DNA of 64,000 bases from Limnoperna fortunei. Lineage: Eukaryota > Mollusca > Bivalvia > Mytilida > Modiolidae. Both the position numbers and the translations under genes were made by a program. The notes beneath the pieces were generated by a model. That model searched no databases. It saw only the letters and a program-made list of their open reading frames with translations, and was not told the origin of the DNA. Position 1 is the stretch's first letter. Every line of letters begins with the position of its first letter. Positions 27,656-41,754 of the stretch are shown here, piece by piece. Location: contig OX104120.1 of assembly GCA_944474755.1 (NCBI GenBank), forward strand, positions 38,668,067-38,732,066. The letters are read 5' to 3'.

Positions 27656-28016
27656 GTGTGGATATGTGAGATTTAGAGATAAAGCAGGTCATATTGTATG
27701 TGTTATTTCCGTAATACTTAGTTAACTGGGATATGTGTTCAAGCAGTAATCCATAGTTTATTAGCGTAAATGTATCACTGTAAATATAAAATATGTAAAA
27801 ATGACAGTAACGTATATTGCATTTAGTAAAAACAAAATAATTCCCTTTTTCTAATTTTATTTACACTAGAAAGACAGATTTTTGAACCCGTGATAGTGAT
27901 TCTGGTGGTTATTTTTATGATAGCAATATAAGGAACACAGATGTAGGCTAATATGACAGGGATGGGTTGCTTTGCATAATTTGGGGTCGTTGTCTCTCAG
28001 AAATTTGTTCATCATC

Positions 28017-28646
28017 TATACTACTAAAATTACAGACCCATTTTTAAAGCGCGCATCACAAAACACAGAGAATTAATTTATTAATAGACTTCATCGATAT
28101 CAACATTAAATATTTTTAATGTGCAACATCAACTGCATTTAACCTTATATATATTGGCGTACGAACTGCAGCTATTGACATCCGTCACGTGAAGCAAGTG
28201 AACAATTCGTTCTTGTTTAAAAACAACCGGCTCCCTTCAAGAAAATGATTGGAATCGATGTGATTTCCACCAGACATGTCTGGTAGGTCCTACGAATTTT
28301 GTTTTCACTGTGATCAGGACTAATAAGACATTAAAAAACAAAACTAAAATTACGCTTTCACTGATAAATGCCTTCTAATTTAAAAGCTGCCAGTTAGGTA
28401 GGCGTACGTTTGTTTGTACCCCTCACGGGAAATAAATTTTTAAATGTAAAGGAGGAACGTATCCGATACAAATCGCGGACGTAAGTTAATCGTTAATTGC
28501 TAATTATTTAAAGTAATAATTGATATAAAAATTAAATATTTTTCATATGCAACATTAACTGCAGGTAACCTTAAATGGGTTAATACTGCGCTTTTTCTCT
28601 CTCTTTTGTGATTTTTAAAAAGGGGGTCTATAATTTTAGTAGTATA
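28017..28646. mobile_element. 0.63 kb MITE-like element with TATACTACTAAAATTA ends
   Basis: The left end reads TATACTACTAAAATTACAG then ACCC, atttttaaa, and later catcacaaaa. The reverse complement of the right end reads TATACTACTAAAATTATAG then ACCC, ctttttaaa and atcacaaaa. The inverted match extends over roughly 50 bp with small indels. Inside is a direct repeat pair (near 28095 and 28520) sharing attaaatatttttaatgtgca / attaaatatttttcatatgca and tgca-ttaacctta. There is no coding capacity. The exact boundary is uncertain because TATA could be partly target site. Confidence 0.6.
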
Positions 28647-28649
28647 TAT

Positions 28650-30754
28650 TTACTTTTTTATTAAGCGTAACGTTAAGAAAAAGTCTATAAGGACATCGTA
28701 AGTTGTCTTGACATTGGAGATTGTTAATACAATTTTCTCTGTATAAAATGACCGCACTTAAATGAGTGCTATAGTTTAATAGATTCTACTAAATTACTGT
28801 TGCAAAAACGGTGAAGCGATTGTTTAAGACATGACATTTCACGTTGAAGTAATATTTATACCTACATCAAATTTACAGTATTTAACGCATAAAACGTTAA
28901 CACCTTCTTACGTGATAAGCAATCTACATCTGCAGCGTTTGAAAACAAAGCAATAATATGTCTACGTGATCATTTTATTATCATAAATTGATATGTTTCA
29001 ATGCGTGACACAGAGCTTTTCTACTCAAGCCAAATGTAAACGTACTCGAGAAGCAACTAGTTCAGAAAATTGTTACATTTAGATAGTAGGGATGTGTTTT
29101 CACTTTTAATTACCATACACATCTTAATCAGAACGCAAGTCTTAAAATTCAGTTTTGCTACAAATTTTACATCTAGATCAGCACCGCGTGTACTAAATGT
29201 AATCGTTGGCCAAGGAAAATCAACAAATTAACGGCAAAAACCGGTAAACTCGAGAACCAACCACCAAAATTTAAGATATTACAGCGAAGTTTTTATGGTT
29301 GGCAAAATTCTATGATTCTAATATTGTAGAGTAAAAAGGTTGTGTATCATACACAACTAAAAGGCAATATGTGTATCCGATGATTAATGCAACCCAAGCA
29401 CTTTGTACTAAATTCAAAACACGGGAAAGCTGTCTGCAATTATATCTTTACAAGCGATAGAATATTTATTAACAGAAAAATGGTTTCTATAATAAAACGT
29501 ATTAAAGTTGCTAGACTTTTTCATTATGTCTATCTAGAGAAAACTAGGTGACGTTTACAAAATTCTGAATACGTACTGCAAGAGTTTACACACCTTATCA
29601 ATTAAGAAATATAGACACTGTGTGCAGAAATTGCTACACTAAGAACGGAAAACAAAAAGAGATTTCTGAATCAAAAGAGATTGCAAAACAAAGTACAAAT
29701 AGTTGAAAGTTTTCATCCTCATGTTATTACCGCCGCTCATACGTTTTGGTACAAAGAGATCGTGTTTTAACAGGATTTTTTATAGGACATAAATATTACT
29801 TCGGTAATGCTTTCAAGCAATTTTAATCCTTCATTAAAATGCAATATGAATTAGATGACTTGAAATCGAATATGCAACCCTGGCAGTAAGCATTTTGTGA
29901 TAGCCTTTAATGACACATGCTGACATTTTAATGTGTTTCTTTCAAGGGATAAAAAATTACAAGTCGTTTAGTTAGTAAAAATATAATATATTTGCCTGCT
30001 GAGTCAGTTCATTAGCTTTTTACAAATAAAATGAACTCAACAACGGACTGTAAAAAACAAAATGATTTTTAAATAATGATTTGCGATCAGTAGAAACCAC
30101 CAACTGCATACTGTAAAGACAACACAAGCGTGTTTTAGACAATGATAGCTCATTGATTCATATATTACATGTGAACAAATACATCAGTGTACGTCAAACA
30201 CTTCCTTATTTTTGTTCATAATTAAAGTTAACAGTTATAATCAAAAATAAGTTTATGAATACATTCAATACAAGTAGCTTGTCATATCTTTAAAGGTGTT
30301 TTAAAGTGTGGAAAATATACATACTTCAAGGGTAAAATAACCCTATACGTTTCATCTGTCTACTTATTTATTGTATTGAATCATATATTTTATCAGTAAT
30401 GTAGACATTTGCATAGTATAAATTTCTTGATTGTGTGACACGACACATGCATTTTACTGTCTATAACATGTTTTCTTTTACTATTTGTAATGCAGATCTT
30501 TAAATGAAGCTAAAAAAAACATCAATTAATACATTGTTTACATTAATATCTAAAAAGAACCATCTGTTTCTCTAATCTGGTTACTTTTTTTCGTTTCACT
30601 GTGGATAAGGTAAAACAAAAGAAATAAACTATACAAACAGTATCCAATATTCTGGAATTATGCACGTAACATGAATAGAGCAAGGCACTGAAGCAGCAAA
30701 CCATTTTCAGATTAATTACGGTCTTCATCCTTTTTGTAACAAATTCAGTATCAC
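28650..30754. other. Gene-free stretch
   Basis: No coding, RNA or repeat feature could be supported. Confidence 0.4.
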
Positions 30755-31290
30755 TTACAAGAAAAATAGCAAAGAAAAGCGACTGAACAACAAGAGCCAA
30801 AAGTCGAAGGACAGTTACAAATCCGGATATTAACATAATCAACACAATAACAAAACAAACACAAAAACAGAAAGAGAGTAAGCCGTAACAATTTAGACAA
30901 AAACAAACGTAAGTGTTGTTAGACTAAACCTTTTTAATGTTAAAAAAACTGCCATTTTACATAATTTAAAGTTTTACAAATATTTCAAAAATTATTAACC
31001 GATTATTTTTATAACGGAATAGACGGAAAGTGACAACGAAAAACGTAAAAAATCCAATGGTTATGTGACATGGATATTCCGTAACGGTCAACTATGTCAT
31101 GATAGCTATCGTAACGATTTCCACCTGATGACTTCAAACTTGCAAGTGTGAAACCCTGGTTGAGTAGCTTTTCTGTTAGAAGACGCCATATATTACTACA
31201 ATCTGATTTCGAAATTTCGGCACTTGATTACCTGATTAATTGTAAGATGCGCTAATTCCATTTGAAGATGCTGCTGTAATGTTTCCTGAC
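30755..31290 (-). repeat. Dispersed repeat family R1 copy
   Basis: In plus-strand reading the blocks are gaaaagcgactgaacaac, gagccaaaagtcgaaggaca, cagttacaaatccggata and cagaaagagagtaagccgta. After a gap come attccgtaacggtcaacta, cccctggttgagtagctt-like sequence at about 31150, and agatgctgctgtaatgtttc at about 31265. The minus-strand open frame 30543-30845 overlaps the left edge of this repeat and is not a gene. Confidence 0.65.
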
Positions 31291-32205
31291 AAAAATAACA
31301 GAATTAAAATAATATTTTACGGAACCTAAGCACAAGACTTTACGACAAAAAGATGATTTTAAGTTCAAAATTGGCAAAATTCAAACTGCAATATTCCAGC
31401 TTCTCCTGAATATATTGTCTATATTTCTCAGTTGATCAATCAAGCAAAAGCTTGAAGTTAGTATGTTGATTTCACCAATTTCATCGGGATAGCCTTTAAT
31501 AAGTTTTACTACATATACCATTTTTTGTCGAAAAAATAATTGCAGATAGTTTTCCCAATTTGTTTAATGTATTGTATTGCGCTCCAATGCTATTAGATAC
31601 ACCTATAATACCCAACCATTTTTTGTGCACAACAACTCACATACTACAGTAATGGAAGCAGTAGGTTTGGCATGCCGTAAAACTTGGTTTAAGCGACCAT
31701 TGTTTTCTTGAAATGTCTGTACCATGTAAGGACTATTGCTAGTTGTTGGTTCTCTAGTATATACGAAATATGACAAAATAAAATATTTTATACTTTTAGC
31801 TTATTATGGCCAATAGTAATATAAAGGATACAACGTTCTAATACTATTGCAAGTAAAGAGTTACCTAGAACGGAACTCAGGTGCATTAACAGACATCTAG
31901 AATTTGTTGTGATAAAATTTCAGATAGGGGTCATTGAAACAATGCACATGTACAGTTTTTGTGATCCATAAATCAGTCATATACTAAAGTAAAGGTAAAA
32001 TGTTTGTAAATTTTCCAATAACGGCTGTATTACTTAAATGTTTCTAACTGTATTAACGCAATAACAAGCAAATATAAATCTTGTTCTCACATACATGTAA
32101 CAATTTCTAATCAAAAGGGATATCTTGCTAATTTGTGAGAGTACAGTCTTTTCTCTACACAATTATTCTACGATTTAAGAATGTGTGTTATAAACATTAC
32201 ACATG
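31291..32205. other. Gene-free stretch
   Basis: Nothing recognisable is seen up to the target duplication of the next element. Confidence 0.4.
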
Positions 32206-32213
32206 TTTCCAAC
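32206..32213. repeat. Left 8-bp target-site duplication TTTCCAAC
   Basis: It is identical to 33441-33448 on the other side of the element. Confidence 0.8.
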
Positions 32214-33440
32214 GGTTACATGACAACTCGGACCAAAACAAATTCGGACTATTGCCAACTCGGACCATAACCAATTCGGCCTACACAAATTCGGACCATG
32301 ACAAATTCGGACCATTGCCAATTCGGACTACCAATAATAATGTTAATATTTACAATATATTAAAACACAAACAAAGATTGTAATTTTTATTTATATATTT
32401 GGCATGTCAACAATAATAGCAATATAAATATAACAAAAACATACAGCATACACAAAACAAGTTCAAGCTAAAACACAATATTTTAAAGGTTCAGTCATTA
32501 ACTGGTCCATATACAGCACCACACTGCTTCGTTCTTTGCTCTCGTAGCAGCTGCTGCGAATAATTAAATTATAGATAAGAATTAGATAATGCGCATATCT
32601 GTAACAACATTTTCTTGGTATCAAAACTTATATAGAGCCAGCCTTTGAATAATACATTTTACTGGCAATAGAATATAGGGTTGTATATGGCACGTGCCAA
32701 AATATACTGTATGAGTGAATAAATTTATTTAAATATTTTATGCGTATATCTGAAACAAATTTAAACAAGATCTTAATAAGAACCTTAATGAAAAATAATA
32801 AATTTACCAGTGTTGCATATTCTATGCTGCCACCTTTCACATCTGTCGCACTGTAAAGCGTTCTGCCTTGATGAAACTTTACGATGGCAATCTACACATC
32901 TGTTTGAAGCATCCATTTTAGAAATGACAAAAAACCATAGTGGAAATGTTTTTATATATCATAACTCCAAAGTCGGCTTTTTGTTGTTACAACATTCCGA
33001 TTGAGAAAATATATAGAACCAACCAAGCTTACTTTGAATTCAAAACTAAAGGATCATGTTTCTGTTTGTACACCACTTAATTAAGTTAATTATAAACAGC
33101 ACTGTGTTACAATAACCCTTTATATTCTATTTATTTATTAATTATGTGCAATCATAACGACCAATACAAAAATCATAAGCTTTTAAAATTTCATCAAAAA
33201 ACCTTTAATTAACATTTCTATAATGAAAAAACGATGGTCAATTAATTTTAATCAATTATTACAATTATTACATTTATTGGAAACTATAACTAAATTTTAT
33301 CAACTAAATATTATATACTTTTATTTTATAGTCCGAATTAGTCCACCGTAAAATCCCTATTTTGAAACAGTAGGCCGAATTTGTTATAGTCCGAATATGT
33401 AATGGTCCGAATTTGTTTTGGTCCGAGTTGTCCGGTTACC
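32214..33440 (-). mobile_element. 1.2 kb inverted-repeat transposon with 8-bp target duplication, MULE-like
   Basis: The left end is GGTTACATGACAACTCGG and the reverse complement of the right end is GGTAACCGGACAACTCGG (three mismatches in 18). Both continue accaaaacaaattcggac. Further copies of an (A/C)AA(A/T)TCGGAC(C/T)AT-type unit fill about 120 bp inside the left end and about 95 bp inside the right end. Perfect TTTCCAAC duplications flank it. The interior keeps a short zinc-binding exon on the minus strand but no transposase core, so it looks like an internally deleted copy. An 8-9 bp target duplication plus this kind of zinc-binding N-terminus suggests a Mutator-like (MULE) element; that superfamily call is inference, and hAT or P-type are alternatives. 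Confidence 0.75.
32808..32916 (-). CDS. First exon of element-encoded protein: zinc-binding module ending at a splice donor
   Basis: From an ATG at 32914-32916 the minus strand encodes about 36 residues: M-D-A-S-N-R, then CVDCHRKVSSRQNALQCDRC, then E-R-W-Q-H-R-I-C-N-T. The pattern is CxxC, then CxxC, W-x-H and a final Cys, a small PHD/FLYWCH-associated zinc-binding module. From memory it opens many invertebrate proteins with a MULE-type transposase core (RQxALQCDxCxxWxHRxC). The exon runs into ACTG|GTAAAT, a good splice donor, so the frame should continue in a downstream exon. Possible acceptors lie at plus-strand positions near 32750 and 32560, but the rest of the transposase is missing. No role in host biology can be claimed. 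Confidence 0.5.
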
Positions 33441-33448
33441 TTTCCAAC
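33441..33448. repeat. Right 8-bp target-site duplication TTTCCAAC
   Basis: It is identical to 32206-32213. Confidence 0.8.
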
Positions 33449-36400
33449 CTCCAAATCGAGTTTTTATTTGCCTTTATGGCCGAGCGATTTTATTGATATG
33501 GCGGAATGACATCAACTTTTAAAGTATAAATGAACCACTTCACTAACCTATTTTAAGAAAGATAGAACCAGACAATTTTAAAATATGTCATTCTTAAAAT
33601 GCTAAACTTATACAGTATGGTGTCAATAACAATATATTCACGCGTGGTATGAAAAAATGAACTAAACTAAGAATCAATGGGTTAGAGAAATAACAGGTAA
33701 CATATACAAATAATTAAAACACACGACCTCCTATAACACAGGAGTAAACACATGTAAGGTACGTCTTTTAAACGACACCAGTGCTGCTGTTTTTAGATAC
33801 TAGTATGCATTGTTGCTGGTCAATTTAAGGTCAGATAGTGCCACACATATTTAAGTTGCAGAGAATCATCGTTTTACACGTGCCTTATATTGACCAAAAA
33901 TGATATTAATGTCGACTTTTAAAAGTTAACATTATGCATAAGCTTGCCCATGTATACAACTAAAAGAAAAAACAAAAAAGTAGTCATATATCAAAGGAGA
34001 TATGTACGATAGCAAAGGGGGAGTTCATTAAAACAAAATCTAAATCATCTCCTCAGTGAAAGTGGATTTGAAATCAAGGGTTATTAAAGAGGTTATATTT
34101 ATATTACGTATGACTTTCATCGATATCCTAGATTTCTATTGGATCAAACCATTACAGATGACGTAGAATCATTCTTTGCATTTCTCAATGAAACCGGTAG
34201 CCACAAAGAGCACGCGCTGTTTTGACGACGTCCTCAAAAAATAAACGACGCGAAGTTATTTATATCAGAAAAGATACATTGTGCACAAATTAAATCCTGA
34301 CCCGGGCATTTTTAATTAAATAAAATGTAAATAGAAGAATTCAATGCATTATTTTTATGTTTCATACGTCAATGAAACTTCTAAAGAATGCATTCAAGTC
34401 TGACATAATAACAATTTATTACACTTACCATCCTGCGTACAAACTCTTGCATAAAGCAGGCATTTTATTTACTAGTGTGTGATGAGATGTAAATATTTAA
34501 GTTTGAAATAATAATCACTGTGTGTGGTTACAGATTGGAGATTGAAAATAATAAACCTTTTGAAAACATTGCCCTTTTCTAAAGATAATTGTATAATAAT
34601 CTATACAATGAAACGACAAATGTTGATATTAAAGTAATTACTTAAATATTTTGAAAAACCTAGACTTATTAAAAGCATGTTAGGTCTATAACCAAAAATC
34701 AACGTTGACATATATAACGGTTAGTGGTATATAATTGTAAAATGAAAATCAAACTATTAACATTGAAATTAAGATTTTATATTTTGAGCTTGTTTGATAT
34801 TTTTAATCAGTAAAAAATGTTCCCGGCAATACGTGTTACTGTAATGCATGTATGTATTACTTCGTAGTTGACTGAAAATACACTTTTGTTCACTGAAAAT
34901 GTCATGTATGCTGAAAAAGTTACAGTAAAGAAATTGTGCGTTATTTGTTCGTTAGCTGGTACATATTTAGTGTAATTTTATCAGCAATCAAAACAAAGTA
35001 GAGGAGGAAGAATATTTTGTATAAACAATTTATTTCTAAATAGCCAAAGAAGGAGTGTTAGATTTCGTAGCTTACTGTAATTATAAGCTAGTCTGCGTTT
35101 CTTTGATTTTATTTGTTTAATATGAGTCATGCGTTTCATTACGGTTAGGCTATCGTTAATGAATAACTTGGTTTGTCAAAAAATAAACAGAAACAAGTTT
35201 ACGTCATTGAAGGCAAATATCACATTATATTCATTGAAATTATAACATTAAAAGTGTGTTGACTATTCACAGACAAAAGCCGATTTTGCTAAAATCGGAA
35301 ACATTAAAGTTGATTTTTTTAGTACTAGAGCAATGTAATTTATACTTCTTGTTAACATACATTTAAAAACCTGATTTGGTATACTGTATTGTCCCCAATA
35401 ATAAAAGATAAATATATCATATTTTAAAAGTAGTCCTATCATTAAAACACAAATGTATTTGATACTCTTATTATTATATCCGTATATTCTTTATTTATAT
35501 TGCTCCTGGCCATAGTTTTGACCATTGATGAATTTTACATGTATTTATCTAATACCACCACTAAGAATGCAATAATGTAATTTCCGTTACTGTTTTCATT
35601 AGTACAAAATCCAAAATAACAATTTCGACATTTGAGACCTCACAAATTTCACTTATAGTTTGGTAAAATGGACTAAATCAATATGATTTGTCAAAGTTAA
35701 CATAATTTGTATCTAAATTTTAGCTTTAATTTTAATTTTAATTAAAAATTTCTTTAGGGCAAGCAAAATTTTTGCTGGTTTGTTTTTACTCTAGGTTGCA
35801 ATTATCTTCAGGGTAATAATGCTAACGAACAAACTGCACAACGAGAAAAACAATTAGCAATGCGGCAATGAACTTTTTAAAGCCTTTTAATTTCTTGACG
35901 TAATTTGTTAACGTGTTATTCTGATATTTGAAGTAATGGTAGTTTAATTTCCAGTCTACGCTTTAATTTGTAATTTTTAATGAAACTTCAATTTCCAGAA
36001 TTATTTGCTTATGTGACTATATATCGCATAGAAATATACTTATAAAAAAATAAATAAAACAAAAAACTGCTAGCATACCAAACCTACTCATATCAGGAAT
36101 ATAATATGTCTATATTTTATTTACCGCATTTGAACTACTCACAGCGAAAAATTTTAATTGTATTAAACAAAGATTAAAAGTTTGATTATTGCAATTTTAT
36201 CTTTTGGTAATGCAAGGATTTCTTAGCAATATCCCCATAACACTAAAAGTAAAATTTTATTTAATACTACAAATCAAAGTATATATTAGTTTTTACTGGA
36301 TCTGATAAATTATGATTACGGTACGTTCTTATTTGTATGATAACTATAAAGTTGTTTGCGTGTTTACTCTGAAGGTCTGAAGATCAATCATCTGATTCGC

Positions 36401-39400
36401 ATTGATTTGCCATTCATCAGACATTATATTCCATCCAACAAGATAATAAATTGATGAAAGTAATTTAGCGGGAAATTAATCATTCCAGACACCCAAAACG
36501 CAAATATATCGGGTTTATTTGTTGATTTAATACTGTAGTAATTCTGTAGACAATTAGCGTGCCTTACTTTTATGTCGACCTGTATGGTGGTCAAGTTTGT
36601 GTAGGGCGTACATAAAATGTTTCGTATCTTGCCAGTATATGTCTTATAATTGAAAGCCGATTTGCAAAGTATGAAAGCGGAAAACAGTTACAGGTCTTAC
36701 AAGACTTTCGATACAACTGTTACAAAGGGTCAAGAATAGTACTAACAATATTTGTCTATATATCAAGAATATCATGTTTGCTAATTTTCGTTCATCATAT
36801 GCATCCGCAAATGACTAACATCATGTTCTTCAACAATTTTCGTCTAATTTTACGGATTCCAAAACGTGTAATAATTTTCAACTGATTTATTACATTAAAA
36901 TGACAATATAAGCTTTAGAGGCAAATCTGTTTGACGGTTGTATTTCAATTATAATTTTACTGGAATCAACGCAAAGCCATTCGTTTACACACGTACAGTT
37001 AACATTTTCTATTATTTTCAAAATAAATGAATTTTAATCTTGCGCCCAGAAAAGGTGTAAAAAGTACATGTATATTGAATCTATTTATGCAAGCCCGTAT
37101 TCCATTCGTAGATATTGCAACCATGTTACCTATTAGCCAATTAGAGCATTCTTTACTATGGTAATATATAACCTATTCCATTTATTGAGTGAACGAGACG
37201 TTGTCTTCTTCGTTATAAGATTTGGAACTTTTAATTTGAGAAATAAAGTCAATTCTACTATCTCTAAGTCAGACTTACAACTTAATCTTTGGAGGTTATA
37301 AATGAATTATGAAGCATTTTTCTCTTCTTTACATGGATTGTTGTACGCTATTAACTTAATTTAACAACAAACCTTTTACTAATGTAATTGATCGGGTTTC
37401 TTAATATCGGTTCAGTTGAGATTAAATACAATAAGAAACCATATTTTACTTGATCATCATTGTTTACTGTAAATAAATTTCGTTTTCAAGGCCAATCCTC
37501 AAACGTAAGATATCAGTTGGAAACTTAAGGCCGAATATATTGCTTTGTATGAAAAAATATATAATGATTTGCTTTAAAGAAGCAAGTTCTCTTGTTTAAG
37601 TATAATGAACCTAAGCTGTTGTCAACTTTGTGTTTGATGAACAGCAAACGCACAAAGTGTGTATTTTTGGGTATATTATTTTGGTAATAAAAATATGATG
37701 AGTATTATGTTAAGATGATATGTATCTAGCAACTGACTTGTGTGCATTTGTCTGCAGCCTATTTCACTTCACTCTATTAAACTAAACTAAACAAAAATTA
37801 AATAACATTTTACAAAAAAAATCACGTTTTATTATAAGTCGATATTCATTTTACTGCTGCAATGGAAGATTTTATGGTCTTATCAATTCGACTGTATACA
37901 TACGTATACATACACATATACAAAAATACATAGATGAGAGAGACAGAGGAATAAAAACAAAACACAAAAATTGCATCAGCTCACCAACAAAAGTATTTAA
38001 TCTAAACAATCGAGAAACAACTAAAGAATTGGCTACAAAGCACTACATGTATGCATTACATCAACATCAGCATAGCATTCCAATTTCATAACAATAACTA
38101 GTAGCATAGTAAAGTAGCCAGTTAATCCCGTGAACGATAAAACAGCAGACCACAAATTAACAATTTATAAACTGATTTGTTTTATTTGTTTGTTTATTTT
38201 ATTTAAAGTTTTCGGCAATTTTTCAGCTTTGGCATAGCATGCAATTTTTATTTGTGTGGGGGTCTAGAGAACGTTCAACAGTCTAACCATGGGCAAGATT
38301 CTAGTATACCTGATTCGACTGATTATATGAACGTGCGTTGTAGACAAAAACAGTAATCTTTTTCTGTATCAAAAACAGTTTTTTCGAAAAAGACCTGTTA
38401 TGTTACACCTTCATTTTCCATTAAAAGACAGTTGTGCTGATTAAAAAGTTATAAAAATATACAAATTACACTTGTCATTGGTGCCATATATAAAACGTAC
38501 ACAACAGGACTCGAAACCATACTCATACTGAACATAATAGACTGTTAAGATATTCCTTGCATAATGTATTGAGAGTTATATGCGTTTCCATTTTTTATTA
38601 AAGTTGGATATAAACAATTAACCTCCCAAGCATACAGTGTATATTTTCTACTTATTTTACACATTGAAGTATTTATATTGTGCTCTTTAAAACCAATATT
38701 TTAGATGTAGCATGTAGTGTTTCTTGTTATCATTGTAATTTATCTTTATTGCCTATCCTGAATTAAATATACAAATATCCCTATACATTAAATGTATAAC
38801 ATATTGTGTCATATGCTTATTACTCATTGCATTATTACACAGTATATTTCAAACAAGTGCTCTCCCCACATAAGGCCTTAATTTATGGTAGTCACCAAGC
38901 GGGCGCTAATTATTTATATGTTGCCTCATAAAAAAAATACCTCATAAGTATTTTAAATACTCATCATGTGTAGTCAGTATACATATCTACTTACAAAAGA
39001 CAGCATGCGCGCTAATGCTGTCAAACAAAGTTCACAGCCACATAAACTTTGTAGAAACAAAAACAGAAAATCGAATACGTTATTAAATAACCCGTATGCC
39101 AAGTAAATACAAAACATAATATATGAAGCCTTATTAAAATATGAAAACAATCAGTAATCTGAACATTAAAGTTTTAACATTTTTGTAATTTGTAATAATA
39201 CTAATGTATAGTAGCACAGACTCATGAAAAAAAGGCAAAAGTCAATACAGTATTCATAGGGCTGTTATGTATTTACAGAGATGTCGCATTCGATGAATAG
39301 ACTATTTGTAAACCTATGTCACACCGCTAGTGATACAGCGAAGCTCTGCTGGTGCTCGTGGTTTGGCCGCCATTAGATATTTTCAGATGTAAAATGTGTT

Positions 39401-41754
39401 ATACTAGTCGAAATGAATCAGCCCAAACTGTACATAGATTAAGTCCCAATTTCTAATTTATACATGTACACGTATTCGCCTGCAGTAGAATATTGATAAT
39501 CCGTGATGATCAATCGCCTATATATTTAGTCCAATATGATTTCAGCATAGCATGCTAAATTTGAATCATTTCTCTATTTGATACTGTTGTCTACTGGGCC
39601 GAATTATCCTGCTATGTTCACTTGATCATTTTTCCGTATATGGATAATGTGACATAATTTCAGTATGATCGTGCTAATTTGCATACTGTAACAACCAATC
39701 CGTAGTAAGAATTTAGTCATTTACATATACCTTACCAAGATGCAACACACCATTCAGTTTCCGGTTTCTCAATGGTTTTCGTGTAGTAAAGGTAATTAAA
39801 CAGAGACACGAATTTCAAGAAATACTCGATGCACAGCGGGTTATTCAAAACTTCAATAACTTTAATCACGTATCAAAAATGATCGATCTGCTACATTAAG
39901 AGTAAATTCGTACCATCGCCAAACAAACACGCGAGGGTACGATTATTCGTTCTAGTTGTCTGCATAAACATCAAATATTTAATGTAATTGGTTGCAAGAT
40001 TCGTATTTACAATTCAACTATTTAAATTAAAAGGATATATCCGTGAAGGAAACCATTTGATATATTTGATTGTTTTTGTTTTTAAATAACATTGTTTCAA
40101 ATTTCATATTTGTAAAACATTTACAAGACTTTAATCTAAAAGGGTTCTTTATAAGTCTTGTATGATTTTTCTTAGCCTCCCTAATCACAGGACCCACTTA
40201 AGTAAAATTAAAACTCTATCACTTAAGTTCTATCCACAGTACACTAGAAAAGTTTAAATAACAATTTTATATCTCAATCCTATCCTAATATATTGCATCT
40301 AAATTCACTACATTCTTATTTCGTTTATTCTGAACTGTTTAATATATTTGAAATGTGTCGTTATGCTGGAAAGGGTAAGAATTTTGGTTACGCAATTATT
40401 CTTATAATAAAAACACATGATAATATACTCGATTATATCAAGGGAATGAAAACAGTTTCTAGACGTTAAAGCATAATGAAATTATATCTCTCTAATTTTT
40501 GTGTTGTATTCAAACCGCTTGAGCTCTGGAAAAAATAGTTTATGTCACTAGTAAAATGTGGTTCTCATCTGTTGAATCGTTTAACATAAGAACGTCATAA
40601 ACAGAAAAAAGAACGTCAAAAAAAAACAACTTCTATTTTATTTTACCGCGTATTCAAGTCATGTTTAAATATTGGGGTTTAGAGAATTCGTATTTCATTT
40701 CCAAATTTCCTGGTTTTTAAGATTAGAGCAACAGACATTGTAGAAATCCGATATTCCATTCGTACTCATGTAAGTACATAAATTTGTATGTGTTATTAAT
40801 TACGATTTCCGTGTTTAAAACAGTAAAATATTTAGACTGCTAAACAAACAAATGATTCGGCTAAATGGAACTTTTTAAATAATTGAATCATTGCGAAAAA
40901 TTTCAATCTGAAAATTGATTCCAGATAATAAGGTCATACTGTCTCAAGATATTTCAATAATGTACGTTTTTTGTCACATATTTCCCGTAATTTAGCAAGT
41001 TTTATTGTATTGCTTCTACTTCGCCATTAAGTGCAGTTGTACGTGGGAAGAAAAACATATGGCATAAATCCTTCAGTGATTAATATCACCTGGGGGTATA
41101 TATAACACTGCTTCTTGTTAAGATTACTTTTTAATACAAGAAAACTTTAAAAATTCATTGTCTTTTATTCAATATAATTACTTGCCAACAGTAAGGTATA
41201 AAACAAACTTTTAGTTATTTTATATTTATATAACAATAAACAATTCTTTCTTAACAAGAAAATGTGCCTCTACGACACTGATGTTAGGATCATATTGGTA
41301 AACACCCCCTTTGTATAAGTTAACTTACGTATAAAGCATCGGGCAAAGTAAGGAGATCTTATGCTCCAACTCTGTACTAAGTTTAATGAAGATGTCAAGT
41401 CATCTTCGTAACAAAAGCTTCAACGCATAAGAACAAAAAGTTATGTTATGGTTAAATAGAACAGGAACTGGAATATGATGCTCTATATGAATATAATATA
41501 GTTTTCAGAATTCTTTTAAACAGTTGCAGAGATCTTATTGTATGTGTAAATCATAAATTTTAGCATGGATAGTAAGATTACTATTGTTGTTAGATTATTC
41601 AGCTGTGTTGGAATTATAATGAAAAGGATAAATCTTTAATGCTGCTTCAATCATCATAATAATAAATTAATATACGAATACCAATCCGATTTTCTTCCCA
41701 AACAACTAACAACGCATCAGCAAAATGAAATGTATAATAACAATAATAATATAA
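33449..41754. other. Long gene-free AT-rich interval
   Basis: In these 8.3 kb I see no reading frame with recognisable content, RNA gene or element terminus. There are slightly more GC-rich patches near 34130-34250 and 39300-39390, but nothing in them could be identified. Confidence 0.45.

Noticed and set aside
30543..30845. 100-codon minus-strand frame with hydrophobic N-terminus
   Set aside because: It overlaps the left edge of a dispersed repeat (family R1) and shows no conserved motif.
32628..32840. 70-codon minus-strand frame overlapping the zinc-binding exon
   Set aside because: It is in a different phase from the Cys/His module, and its sequence after the splice donor is intronic in character.
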